From: Buxus sempervirens
Lineage: Eukaryota > Streptophyta > Magnoliopsida > Buxales > Buxaceae
NCBI GenBank assembly: GCA_947561395.2
Contig: OX387193.1
Location: 9,176,001 to 9,240,000 of the forward strand
Length of the DNA: 64,000 nucleotides
Direction: 5' to 3'
Shown here: piece after piece, positions 49,881-59,995 of the stretch
Numbering within the stretch: position 1 is the stretch's first letter
Layout: each line of letters starts with the position of its first letter
Translations under genes and position numbers: made by a program
The notes under the pieces: model-generated
What the model was told of the DNA's origin: nothing
What the model saw: the letters and a program-made list of their open reading frames with translations, nothing else
The model's database searches: none

Positions 49881-52880
49881 ATTTTGGTCAAAAAAATTTA
49901 AAAATTAAAATTTTGAAAAGATATCTTTGAAAGATCTAAAGGAATCTTCTTGCTATTTCCCACGTAGAAGAAGGAACCTACAAAGTCTTTATGTAAAAAG
50001 TCTTTATAAAGACTTGGAAGTTCAAAAGATCTTCTCATTTACTGTTAAGAATAATACTATTATTACAAGTTTGAGCTAGTAAAAAAAGTCTTTAGCACTT
50101 TATGCTAAAGTGAAAGGAATCAAATTATTCATTTTCTATTACATGGTCCATGCAATTTAATTCAAATGCAGCCACATGAGTATCTAATGGTTAGTCATTT
50201 TTTCTTATTATTATTATTTTTATAAATCATAAGGGAGGAAGGGGTCTACCAACATGGCCGATCCCTTACGCATGACTATAGTGGCTTCCTCTTTATTGCA
50301 GAATGTTCAAATTGAGTCATAATTACTGCACACCCCGCCTTAGTCGGGGTCAATGGATCAATAGACAATCACCACAACACCACGGAAGTGCAAATGAGCA
50401 CGTTTAAGAGATCGTCAGTAGAAGATGTGAATCCCTAAAAAGGGAGTATAAAATACTCAATATATCATCATGCACTGTCCATGACTCATTACAGGCTGAA
50501 GCTTACACACAAAGGCTGCTAATGTCTTAGATTAATTTAAAATTACACTTTGTTTTTCAAATAAGTTTCCTTTTTAGTTTAAGGAAATGCGGTGTCCATG
50601 ACTCGTTAAAAGGGAGTTTGAATTGACCACATCACAAACCAAGCGGTGCCCAACAATATTGGAAATGGACTTCTCTTATTTTCTTTTTCCAGTTCCTTCT
50701 GGAGTAAAGACTTCTCGATTACTCAATTAGTGGAGAGATGGTTTGACATTTTCACTCTAGTACCCTTCTTCCTCGAAACAACCTGAGAAATAATATATAG
50801 TTTACATTAACCTACTTACTTTATGCATTTTCCACAATATTCTCAGAGAGAGGAAATCTTGTGTTCATATCAGTGTTTAAAAACTCGGACAGGTCTAGAA
50901 ACTCGAAACTAATTACTATACTAAATAAATTTTTAAAAAATCTCAAAAATGAAGATTTTTTTTTTAAGTTGATTAGGGTGAATATTTTTAGGTTTACAAG
51001 CTTTTGATTTCGAGTAGGGTCTACGTCGTATCATGAGATTGGTGTTGCAGAGTATGTCTCTGTGTATATGATTGGTGCTGCAAGAGACATTACAAGTCTT
51101 TAGGCAAACATTGATGTGATCACCATATATTTTGCCTTGTTTTTTACTACAACTTCCGTTGATATTTATTTTTATACATTAAGTGGGACATTGACCTTCA
51201 AAGTATTCCTATGTTTGTCATCTTTTAATTTAAACCTTTCAAGTTCTGAAAGATCATCAAAATATCTTGGCCACATATGCCTTTATCTTGGTGACTATTT
51301 TAATTCCAAATGACAGACAAGGCGTAAAAGGATCTACAAGTTGCTCTATAGTTTTTATCGATTGGATTGGCTTGCATCATTTGGTTACACCTATTTGATT
51401 GTTCGTATTGGCCACGCATTAACTTGTCAATTGCTCGTGTGAGTCCAAATGAGGTTGTTTCATTCATTAGTTAAGAAACCATATTTTAGTGAAGATTGTA
51501 ATGAAGGTAGAATCAAAAGCTAGGACTGTGAAGAGAGAGGTGGGATGAGAACAAACATAATGGGACCTAGGTATCAATTGGGAGCTACCATATAAATAAT
51601 TAGGGGAATGCATGCACTAAACGCGTGGCAAAATAATTAGAAACAAAGAAGTGTTGTGGGCAGTTAGTTATGCTAGACGTGGCATTAACAAACCTGGGTG
51701 TTGGAGTAAGTTTTAAAAAAAAAAATTTTGCAGTGCGTTCTCAGTATAGAATGTCAGGTAGAAAACAGGGTGTTGGCTTTATATAATAGTTTATATGATT
51801 CATGCACATAGGAATTAGTTTTAAGCAATATAATAATCTTTTAAAATTTTTAAAGGGAATAAGAAATAGGAATAAGCATAGTGGGTAGTTTGATGGCATT
51901 TGAATCTTTTGAACAATTATTCATGCGAGAATCTCCTAATTAACTTCCCTTTATATAATGGCATTTATTTATATATCTGATTATTGTGAATGAACTATGA
52001 CAAACTTCCACTGTTTTCAGCTTTATGATGCTGTTTTCTTCATATAACCCAATTATGTAGGGTTTTTCAACTCTGAAACATTAAACTACTAGTAATCAAC
52101 AGCCTTATAAGATGTATATATTTGTGCTTGTGAAGCCTAAACCAAATTATCTAAGGTCTATATGAAGTCTAAAAAACCCAAAAAAGTAACAGAAGTCCTG
52201 CAATTCCTTCACGTATATCATAGACCAATCCAATCATTAAAGCCCACAGAATCTACCAGTCAAGAAAGATTAATCTAATACTGTTTCGAATCACTGTCAC
52301 ATTTGATAACAGTTTCGAACTTTGGACTCACTATTTCATTGGAAGATGTCTGTGTTTTTTAGATGAGGCGGCGCCACCCCACTTGGCGGTCCCCACCACC
52401 GGAGGATGCTTTTGTGTTTGTTGGATAGTTGTTCACGTTCATCCACTATTTTGGCCAGAAATAGCGCTCCAGCCAAACTTCATGCCAATTATCATCTCTT
52501 GCCGCTCCATTTTATTTTGTTTTGATAAACATGAGAATCATAGTGAACCCAACTTTAAATGACTGAATGAGTTGGGGCTGAGCTTGGAATTTAGGCCAGC
52601 TCAAGTTTTGCACAACTGATTTATACTTGGGCTGGGCCTGAAGTGCTATGAAAGGGCTTGGCCCATCCTATTTGCAGCCCTAGTTATAGCATATGGAATG
52701 AAGGAAAAAGTAATGGATAAAGAACTAGTTCACTACAATACTGTATAAAAATGAATGCATATGATTCTATAACTAGACCACTTTTGGCACTACAAAGCGG
52801 ATTTGGAATCAGATTTAGCTAAGTTCATTATAAGATAGACTATACCTGTGCCATTTTCTTATTGCTTACATTAAATATTA
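49881..52880. other. 3-kb intergenic region, nothing recognised
   Basis: AT-rich DNA. A GGCTGGGCCTGAAG...GGGCTTGGCCCATCC...GCAGCCCTAG stretch at 52560-52690 resembles one end of a hAT-type element like those at 6402 and 35945, without a visible partner end. No gene is supported. Confidence 0.45.
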
Positions 52881-52889
52881 GAGTATAAA

Positions 52890-53249
52890 GGGGACATTGG
52901 TTTTTAGTGATACTTTATCAAAATAATTCAAATTAAGTCGAATTTTTTTTGCAAATTGGGAATTAGTGATGCTTTTTTAATATAATTGGGATTCAGTGTC
53001 ATTTTACTATTCATCAAGAATTTCTTCCAAAAATATCCTAAAAAGACTTTGAAAACCTTTTCACTCATTTAGGTACAAGTGAAGTTTGAAAGTCTTTTTG
53101 AGGTTAATTTTGGAAAAAAAAAATTTCATGATAGCAAAATGACACTAAATCCCAATTATTTGAAAAATATCACTAATTGTCAATGTTCAAGAATTGGCCG
53201 ACTGTATCTAGATTATTTTAAAAAAAATCACTAAATACCAATTTTCCCC
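52890..53249. mobile_element. Mutator-type MITE, best-preserved copy (360 bp)
   Basis: Inverted ends GGGGACATTGGTTTTTAGTG and CACTAAATACCAATTTTCCCC are flanked by an exact 9-bp duplication GAGTATAAA (52881-52889 and 53250-53258). A 9-bp duplication is the Mutator signature, so this copy classifies the family. The centre has palindromic GAAAACCTTTTCAC/AAAGTCTTTT motifs. No open frame. Confidence 0.88.
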
Positions 53250-53385
53250 GAGTATAAACTTACTCTTACATAGAATGGTTATGTGGGTGCGCAGCTATTA
53301 AGGGGATAATTGAGTCTTTAAAAATTGCTAAGGGGCATTTTATGGAAAAGAAAATGTATGGCTATAATCCTTCAGCTTTGCTTTT

Positions 53386-53605
53386 AATAGCAAGTATCGT
53401 GCGCACGTGTAGTACTGCACCTATGATAAACAAAGAGATGGGACGGAACCGTTTTGTAACAGATTTAGTTTTGAAATAATTAAGGTTGTTATGATTATTA
53501 TACCCCTTTCATTAATGAATCCTAACAATTATGTGTAAGGGCTTTTTGAGGAAGTCGTACATTCTGGTTGGCATGATTCCCAAGGGGCGCCTTGCATTAT
53601 ATGAG
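53386..53605 (-). mobile_element. Mini-Helitron (minus), joined to a second Helitron end
   Basis: In minus orientation the 5' block CTTGGGAATCATGCC lies at the right and the 3' hairpin GTGCAGTACTACACGTGCGCAC, ending CTATT (decayed CTAGT), at the left. Its 5' extremity is cut at 53605, where the 3' terminus of another Helitron (ACTAG at 53606) begins. Confidence 0.65.
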
Positions 53606-54011
53606 ACTAGCAGAGTGTACGTGCAGTACTGCACGTATGAAGTTTGGGAGGGGGTGAAATCGGTTTGCAATCATCTAAGTCTATATCTCCTAAACAACAA
53701 ACATAGACACACACAATTGGACCGGGTGAAATCGGTTTGCAACCATCTAAGGCTATATCTCTTAATTGGCAAACAACATAGACACTCAAATTTAAATATA
53801 TATATATTTTATTTAGGACTTGATTGAATGTAATGGTAGTTTTTCTTGGGGATTTGGGGTATTCTTTGGCATATTGGTCAATCGCTTAAACAACGGATTA
53901 AGAAACTTTTTTATATAACTTCAAATAAATAAAAAAATAATTTATGATACACAATCCTCAAGTGCCTACAATGTATAAAGAAGCACCGGAAAACAAACAA
54001 ATTATGCAATT
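53606..54011 (-). mobile_element. Helitron 3' end, left inverted arm
   Basis: In minus orientation this segment ends CATACGTGCAGTACTGCACG then TACACTCTGCTAGT at 53606, a canonical Helitron terminus. The roughly 405 bp inward are the inverted copy of 55349-55753. Inside, GGTGAAATCGGTTTGCAA is repeated (53654 and 53724) as part of a roughly 70-bp duplicated unit. Confidence 0.75.
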
Positions 54012-54220
54012 CTCAACTTTTGGAAACCTAGGGCCATTAGGTAGAGGTATATTTAGAGACCACTTTCTTGCATTTCGTGGGCCTATCGTGGAATCTGATT
54101 TTACCAAGATAGAACTTCTAGTACTCTGTTCAGGTTCCTATATAACAAAGCGAGGACTTCGATACTTAATCGTGGAAGGGAACTCTTGTATTACCATTCA
54201 CTCCATTGGAAATTGCTACT
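54010..54220 (+). pseudogene. RNase H-like (RVT_3 type) domain fragment
   Basis: The frame 53944-54246 contains FGNLGPLGRGIFRDHFLAF, RGPIVESDFTKIELLVL and LRYLIVEGNSCITIHSI. This follows the plant RNase H-like domain (G-N-P-G-P-A-G..RD, a small-residue GPI segment, KAELLAL, LIVEGDS) found in LINE-derived and LINE-encoded proteins. The first catalytic Asp normally before the GNPGP segment and the Asp of EGD are not kept, and the frame has no upstream continuation, so it is a remnant. It starts where the left Helitron arm ends. Confidence 0.65.
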
Positions 54221-54489
54221 TATTTGATAACTGGGGTCAATGCTAGAATTGTAGCATTTGCTTCCTTAATAATCAAACAATTTTGAAATAAAATCCAAAC
54301 ATACAAAAAGATAATACAACAATGCACATATGATAATACAACAATTCCATTCCCTGTGCGTTTTTGGTATATTTGGTCAACCCAAGAGGATTGAATAACT
54401 GTTAAATTTACCATGCAAACTGTTAGCTGCATATTCTTATTATCTTTCTAATGAACTATCTACCCACTTAACATATCAAGTCAGTGGGT

Positions 54490-54624
54490 CCATGAGTTTT
54501 TCAGCAATGTTGTAATGTAGGGCAACTCAGAATGAGGTAAAAGTGCTAAAGGTCTTCCATGAGTTTTTCAGCGATGTCAGTAACGTAGGGCAACTCAGAA
54601 TGAGGTAAAAGTGCTAAAGGTCTT
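54490..54624. repeat. Tandem duplication, 67-bp unit x 2
   Basis: CCATGAGTTTTTCAGC starts units at 54490 and 54557; both end AAAAGTGCTAAAGGTCTT. A few substitutions separate them. It lies in the loop between the Helitron arms. Confidence 0.9.
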
Positions 54625-55348
54625 GTAAGAGGCTATTTTAGGAATTGCTATGGATTCATATTCAGTGCTGGAAGATTCTTGGGCTCTAAGCCTTGTAATG
54701 CAACTTCCTTCCCAAAGAAGGTTCACTCTTGTGATTGGCTTCATGGACTAACGAAATATATGTTTATTTTGGTTATAGGAAATTTGAAATTATCAAGGGG
54801 TGCAAACTAAAATAAAGAAAACCTATTAATTTTAAAAGAAAATACCAATACATATCTCAGAATGGGACATCGTAACCGAAATCGAAGAAATACACATTGG
54901 AGCTAAGAAGGTAAAAAAAAAAAGCGATGATTAATAACAATTGGAATATATGATTCAAAGTCCTCTGGTGGAACTGATCTAATCATAGACTTCTTAACTT
55001 GGAATTAAATGAAGGTAAAATTTAAAAATAGAAGAAGAAAACACCCAATGCATCATGATAATACAATCAACCCAATTACATGAAACTAATCTCAAAACCA
55101 AAAACAGATAGAATTAATTCCATGTCTCCGTTTCCTTGCCTTTGAATAATGACAGTCCATTTGTTAGGTATACTCACATGGCTTTCACTTCGCTTCCTCG
55201 CATTATAAAGATTCAACCATGACAAATAATTTGAATTACAGAGAAATTGGGGAAGATACCATCTAGTGATTGAGTACAAATTACAATTACATCATTCTAA
55301 GCCAATTATAGTTCCTAAACTGAAAATCCCTCAAGCATGTATGATTGC

Positions 55349-55753
55349 AAAATTTGTTTGTTTTCCAGTGCTTCTTTATACATTGTAGGCCCTTGAGGAT
55401 TGTGTATCGTAAATTATTTTTTTATTTATTTGAAGTTATATAAAACAGTTTCTTAATCTGTTGTTTAAGCGATTGACCAATATGCCAAAGAATACCCCAA
55501 ATCCCCAAGAAAAACTACCATTACATTCAATCAAGTCCTAAATAAAATATATATATATATTTAAATTTGAGTGTCTATGTTGTTTGCCAATTAAGAGATA
55601 TAGCCTTAGATGGTTGCAAACCGATTTCACCTGGTCCAATTGTGTGTGTCTATGTTGTTTGTTGTTTAGGAGATATAGACATAGATGATTGCAAACCGAT
55701 TTCACCCCCTCCCAAACTTCATACGTGCAGTACTGCACGTACACTCCGCTAGT
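55349..55753 (+). mobile_element. Helitron 3' end, right inverted arm
   Basis: Ends CATACGTGCAGTACTGCACG then TACACTCCGCTAGT at 55753, followed by A. This is the reverse complement of 53606-54011 with few differences, giving two Helitron 3' ends that point outward from a 1.3-kb centre. Confidence 0.75.
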
Positions 55754-55813
55754 ACCTAAAAATAAAAACACATTTTTCGCCGGTCCGCTTCACAGAGACT
55801 ATTGAAAGCGAAC

Positions 55814-56094
55814 CTGGAAATGGCAATGGCTAGAGTTGAATTCGTAAAAGTCATTTGCTTTGTCGTTTACGTCGAAAGCTTCAACCATGACCGCTGAAAC
55901 TCCAGCACGCATGATCGAGTATCTCTGTCCAGAGAGAAAGCGAGAGAGACACATTAAACAACCATGATACAACAGAAGCTGCATAGAAAATTGGGGTTTT
56001 AGGAAGATGGGGTTCATACCATGCCCCCAATTCCGCTGTAGAATTCAAGAATCCTCCATGGCTTGTCCTTGATTTTGCAGAAACTCTCTTCCAT
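55814..56094 (-). pseudogene. DNMT2 (TRDMT1) fragment: DNMT2-type tRNA methyltransferase, first two exons only
   Basis: Exon 56020-56094 (25 codons: MEESFCKIKDKPWRILEFYS then GIGGM) joins through a GT-AG intron to exon 55814-55924 (37 codons: RYSIMRAGVSAVMVEAFDVN then DKANDFYEFN). LEFYSGIGGMRYS is the SAM-binding motif I and EAFDVNDKANDFY motif II of DNMT2, the tRNA-Asp cytosine-38 methyltransferase. The donor after HCHFQ (56094-side exon 2 end) is intact, but no later exon, including the catalytic PPCQ motif, follows before the Helitron terminus at 55753 or in the 2 kb beyond. Residues 1-62 of about 390 survive. Position between Helitron ends suggests capture. The canonical HF of the next motif is altered to NSSHCHF. 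Confidence 0.8.
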
Positions 56095-56102
56095 TGGATC
56101 TG

Positions 56103-56399
56103 CTAACGGACGAGAAGAATTGCAACGTGAGGTAGTCGGAGGGTAGGAGATGATGCGGGAAGGAGCAGTTGTGGAACAGAATGGGAGGTTTTAGCCTTGT
56201 AGGAGTTTTGCGGAGATGATGTGGGAAGGAGCAGTTGTGTAACGGAATGAGAGGTTTTAACCTTGCAGGAGTTCTCCGGAGATGATGTGGGAGGGAGCAG
56301 TTGTGGAACAGAATGGGAGGTTTTAGCCTTGCAGGAGTTCTCCAGAAATGATGTGGGAGGGAGCAGTTGTGGAACGAAATGGGAGGTTGCAGACATTTT
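56103..56399 (-). repeat. 66-bp tandem array (4 units) encoding a 22-residue repeat
   Basis: On the minus strand the frame 56396 to 56103 encodes repeats of the form TSHSVPQLLPPTSSPENSCK, with units starting every 66 bp (landmark GATGATGTGGG at 56149, 56215, 56281, 56347). It lies directly upstream of the DNMT2-like ATG and ends in a stop before it. A genuine protein is not supported; an amplified leader or promoter segment is possible. Confidence 0.8.
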
Positions 56400-56435
56400 G
56401 AGGTGGTTTTTACCGATATATCCTTTTGTTAATTA

Positions 56436-56497
56436 GTCTTGGCAAAGAGGTATAATTTAGCTTGGCACACTTCCCAAAAAGGGCGCCTCGCTTTAAT
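56436..56497 (-). mobile_element. Helitron 5' end fragment (minus)
   Basis: The minus strand reads AAAGCGAGGCGCCCTTTTTG followed by GGAAGTGTGCCAAGC, the conserved 5' block of the family. The extreme 5' TCTATAC is lost. It lies upstream of the DNMT2 fragment in the same orientation, so the fragment is bracketed by a 5' block here and a 3' end at 53606. Confidence 0.6.
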
Positions 56498-56538
56498 GGC
56501 AAAGGAGTAAATTCGAGGCGGGTTTTGGTGAATCCAAA

Positions 56539-56746
56539 CCTATACTTTGATGTGAGGTGCTCCCTTGGGAATCGTGCCAAGCAAAATGTTATATTTTCCA
56601 AAACAACCCTTACACATGACTGTGAAGGTACAATAGTCAAAACTGTCCCAATTTTTAAAAAAACTTAATAATTAGTTGCAAAACCATTTCCTCTCTTGTT
56701 TACCTCTTTCTTCGTACATGCAATATTGCATGTGCACCCAGCTAGT
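56539..56746 (+). mobile_element. Mini-Helitron (plus), 208 bp
   Basis: Starts CCTATACTTTGATGTGAGG (TC changed to CC) and ends with hairpin ACATGCAATATTGCATGTGC then ACCCAGCTAGT. Same internal blocks as 48507-48742. Confidence 0.7.
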
Positions 56747-57302
56747 AAGTATTAAAAAAGGCAAATAGATGTACAAAAGTGATTTAGTTAACATAATTTA
56801 GCTACTTTTCCTCTAACAAATAAATTCCACATTTATAAATATTAGAATATGACAACCAATGCAAGAAGGGTAAAGAAAAGGACGTTACACCCGTATAACC
56901 TTGGAAGACAAGAACGTTATGTTGTAAACCAGGGGTATAAAACAGAGGGCAGGATCTACCAAATGATAATCCCAAATAAAAGAATCAAAGGCAGCAATGA
57001 TCAAATTACTATCAAATGAATCTAAGTAGTGAAATCAAATGGAAGTTGAGAAAAACTTATCAAGACTGAGGCGAGAAGAAATTATCTGTACTTAAAGTCT
57101 TAATCGCCCCCTATTGGATGGTTTCCTCAGTGCACAGGGTGGATGGCGGTAGACTTCCAGTATTCAACGGTCTTACACCACTTCAATAGATTGCACCGGT
57201 ATAGTAAAGGAAAGCAAACCCAAAGTTAGAGTGCCACTCAGATCAATACAGAAAAATTTTAGTAAGAACAATGGAAAGCAAATGAGATTCGATTATAAGA
57301 TC

Positions 57303-57370
57303 TTGGCAAAGTGGTATAATTTTGCTTGGCACACTTCCCAAAAAGGGCACCTCGCTTTATATATAGTGGA
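57303..57370 (-). mobile_element. Helitron 5' end fragment (minus)
   Basis: The minus strand reads TCCACTATATATAAAGCGAG then GTGCCCTTTTTGGGAAGTGTG, continuing through CCAAGCAAAATTATACCAC. It repeats the block at 56436-56497 almost exactly, about 870 bp away. Confidence 0.6.
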
Positions 57371-58383
57371 GATATAGATAGTTGAATCTACACTAGATAT
57401 TGAGCTGGATTGGGTTCATTTGTTACGAAGAGGGCTTACCGGGTCTTTAATCAGGCTTGATCTACACCATTCGGCTTCACTAGGCCTGCCAATGAAAATG
57501 GGCTGGCCCAGTCACTATTTGACTTGAAGCAAAATTTAGGATACTTGGGTTATGTTCTTAGGGCTTGAAGCAAAATTTTAATGCCTCAACCCACTCATTT
57601 GTATATCACATTAACTGGGCATGATTGTTTCCCAACCTATCTTTGGGCCTTTAGCTTTCGGCCCTGTGGCCTGTGGGCAACTAGGGCCAAGGCTTATTCT
57701 CTAGGCCCAATATAGGGTTATAAATTTAACGCATATTAAGCCTGTTAGCCGAAAGGTACTGGACTTCAAGCCTTATCAATCTGTATACTTACGGGAAAAT
57801 TACAATGAGGGTCACTATTTAACCCGTATAAAAAAATATTAGTTCCAGAAAATTTCAAAAATAATAACCTGAAGGGTCACTTTTAAAAAAAAAATTAAAA
57901 AAATATATAGTATCACTTTATTCTAGCCACGTAGAGTGATCATGTATTTAAACTGTCTGCTTAACATGAGACCCTTAGATATTTGAACAAGGACACAAAG
58001 AACTTACCTAAGAAGAGTACATCAGAATTTCACCTATGTAATGCGAATTGTTGATTTCTTTTCAAAAAAAAAAATGTTTTTAGGGACATCTTCCAAAAGA
58101 TGTTAAGCCATTGCTTACATTCAAGTAACAAATTATGAGATCTTGGAATCTCACATTACTCGAGGAGGAAAAATTTGAAGGTCCTTATATGTAGGTTTGT
58201 GACTCCCTCAAGTAATAAGGTTTTTTAGGGTAAACCCAATAATAAACTGTGAAACCTAATATCGGATAACATATACAGTACTACACGTACATACTAACAC
58301 GTATACGCCTTAACCTAAATATAGGACAGTTACATAGATATATAGAGTTAACTTCAACTTCGGGCATTTCGGATTGTAAAACA
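57371..58383. other. Intergenic, nothing recognised
   Basis: GGCTTGG/GGCCCAG-type short repeats at 57420-57730 recall hAT subterminal regions without defined ends. No gene. Confidence 0.4.
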
Positions 58384-58879
58384 TAGGGCTGTCAATGGGT
58401 TGGATAAAGATCCAGATTTGACCCAATTATTCGAATATGGATCTTAGTTTTAGATTCGATTATCTGAATTCGATTATATTCGAATATGGTACTACACATA
58501 TTCAACCCGATAAAGATCCAATCGTTTATTTTGTACATATGTTATGTTTTTTAGTCAATTTTAAATCTTTTTATATATTAGTGTAGAAGGAATGAAGGTT
58601 TCATATAATATTTATTGATTTAAGGTCATAATATAAGACAAATTTGAATTAATATATCCTTATTTGATCCACTAACTTAAGGTTTATAATATCTTAATTT
58701 TTTTCCATATATAATGTAATCGGATTCGGATATTGGATAATCGGTCGGATTACACTTCGGTATTAGATGTAAAAGATCCGTTGGACAATCGGTTTGAATT
58801 CGGATATTGGATTTTCTTATCAGATCGAATTCAGATCTTAGCAGATATTTACTGTATTCAACCCGTTTATAGCCTTAGT
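58384..58879. mobile_element. hAT-like MITE with ATTCGAATATGGATC motifs
   Basis: The left end AGGGCTGTCAATGGGTTG and right end (reverse complement AAGGCTATAAACGGGTTG) are imperfect inverted repeats. The subterminal parts share GGATCTTAG, TTCGGATATTGGAT and ATTCAACCCG motifs in both orientations. The style matches hAT-type elements whose ends read GGGGTGTCAA; no target duplication was confirmed. Confidence 0.55.
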
Positions 58880-59182
58880 ACAACATGAGCCCGAACCCAA
58901 CCAAAACTCAACTTCAAGCTATAAATGAAACTCAACCCAAATTCAATACTCAATTTGAGCTCTTATTCGGATTGGGTTAGACCGGCTTTGAGCAATCTAG
59001 GCTAAATTTATAGCTCTACGGATATATATCAAGGAAAATACGGGAGTCATGAACTATTATCATGCCAAAATCTTTTTCAAGATTGTTTCCTCTTGTGCTA
59101 CTCCCACCATGGAGCGGATGGATGATACCATTCAAGGGCCCCGCACCCCAAAACACGACTTCAAATCTGCTGGAGCCCTTGG

Positions 59183-59281
59183 CTGGAAGATTTGCTGGTC
59201 TAACGGTGATGTATGTGTCCACATAGGTGTATGAAACCTATGTGTACACACCTTTCACCGTTGGACTAGCAGATCTTCCAG
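59183..59281. repeat. Near-perfect hairpin, about 45-bp arms
   Basis: CTGGAAGATTTGCTGGTCTA (59183-) through ATGTGTCCACATAGG pairs with CCTATGTGTACACACC through TGGACTAGCAGATCTTCCAG (-59281), around a loop of about 9 nt. The flanks show weaker similarity around TTTTGGG, so it may be the core of a fold-back MITE. Confidence 0.75.
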
Positions 59282-59995
59282 TGTGAGGGACCAGCTAATA
59301 TGGCCTCCCAAAACACATTTCAGCCGATGGCGGCACTATGAAATACGTTCCAAATTTTTATATATATATATATATATTTATATATTTTTGGTAGCAAATT
59401 ATTAGCACTCAATCAAAAGCCTTCTTTGTTTTTTTTTTCTTTTAATTATAATTATATTTTTGTTTGGAAAGCAAATAAAACCAGTGTCGGTGAGATACAA
59501 TTTACGGTATTTACCCTTTAAATTTCGAATCGCGTTGTGCCCTTTTTAGGTTAGTAGTTCAGGCCCTTCAGACTGAAAAAATGCGACACCTCATCAAAGA
59601 AACAAAGCCATAAAGGGAGGAATCACCGCCGGAATTGGTGCAGGCACGAACACGCACCATTCCCCCCTCCACCACCGACATTGGTGGGTCAAAGCGTCCG
59701 TCTTCAACCTCCAAGTTGTTAAAACAACACGGTTAGTTAACACAACTCCCACTTTTATCCTCCTACCATCCTTAAATTTACCATCTCAACCCCCCACCTT
59801 TTTGCCTTTCTAACACACCCTGTCTCCTCCAAGACTCAAACACAGCCAAACAAATCTAATCCATTAATGAGAAATACGTTCCAGTGTGAAAGAAGAATTA
59901 AAAAAGCAAGAAAATGAGTCGCTGTTTTCGCAGTGAAATCTTAAAATGAATTCGCACACTCTTCAATCTCCATCTCTCACTCCATCTTCATCTCC

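Noticed and set aside
53531-53827. 98-codon frame with repeated KSVCNHLxLYLL
   Set aside because: It is the translation of a tandemly repeated Helitron subterminal segment, mirrored in the inverted arm at 55538-55771.
55076-55279. 67-codon minus frame as a further DNMT2 exon
   Set aside because: Does not match any DNMT2 motif (no PPCQ, ENV or target-recognition-like sequence).
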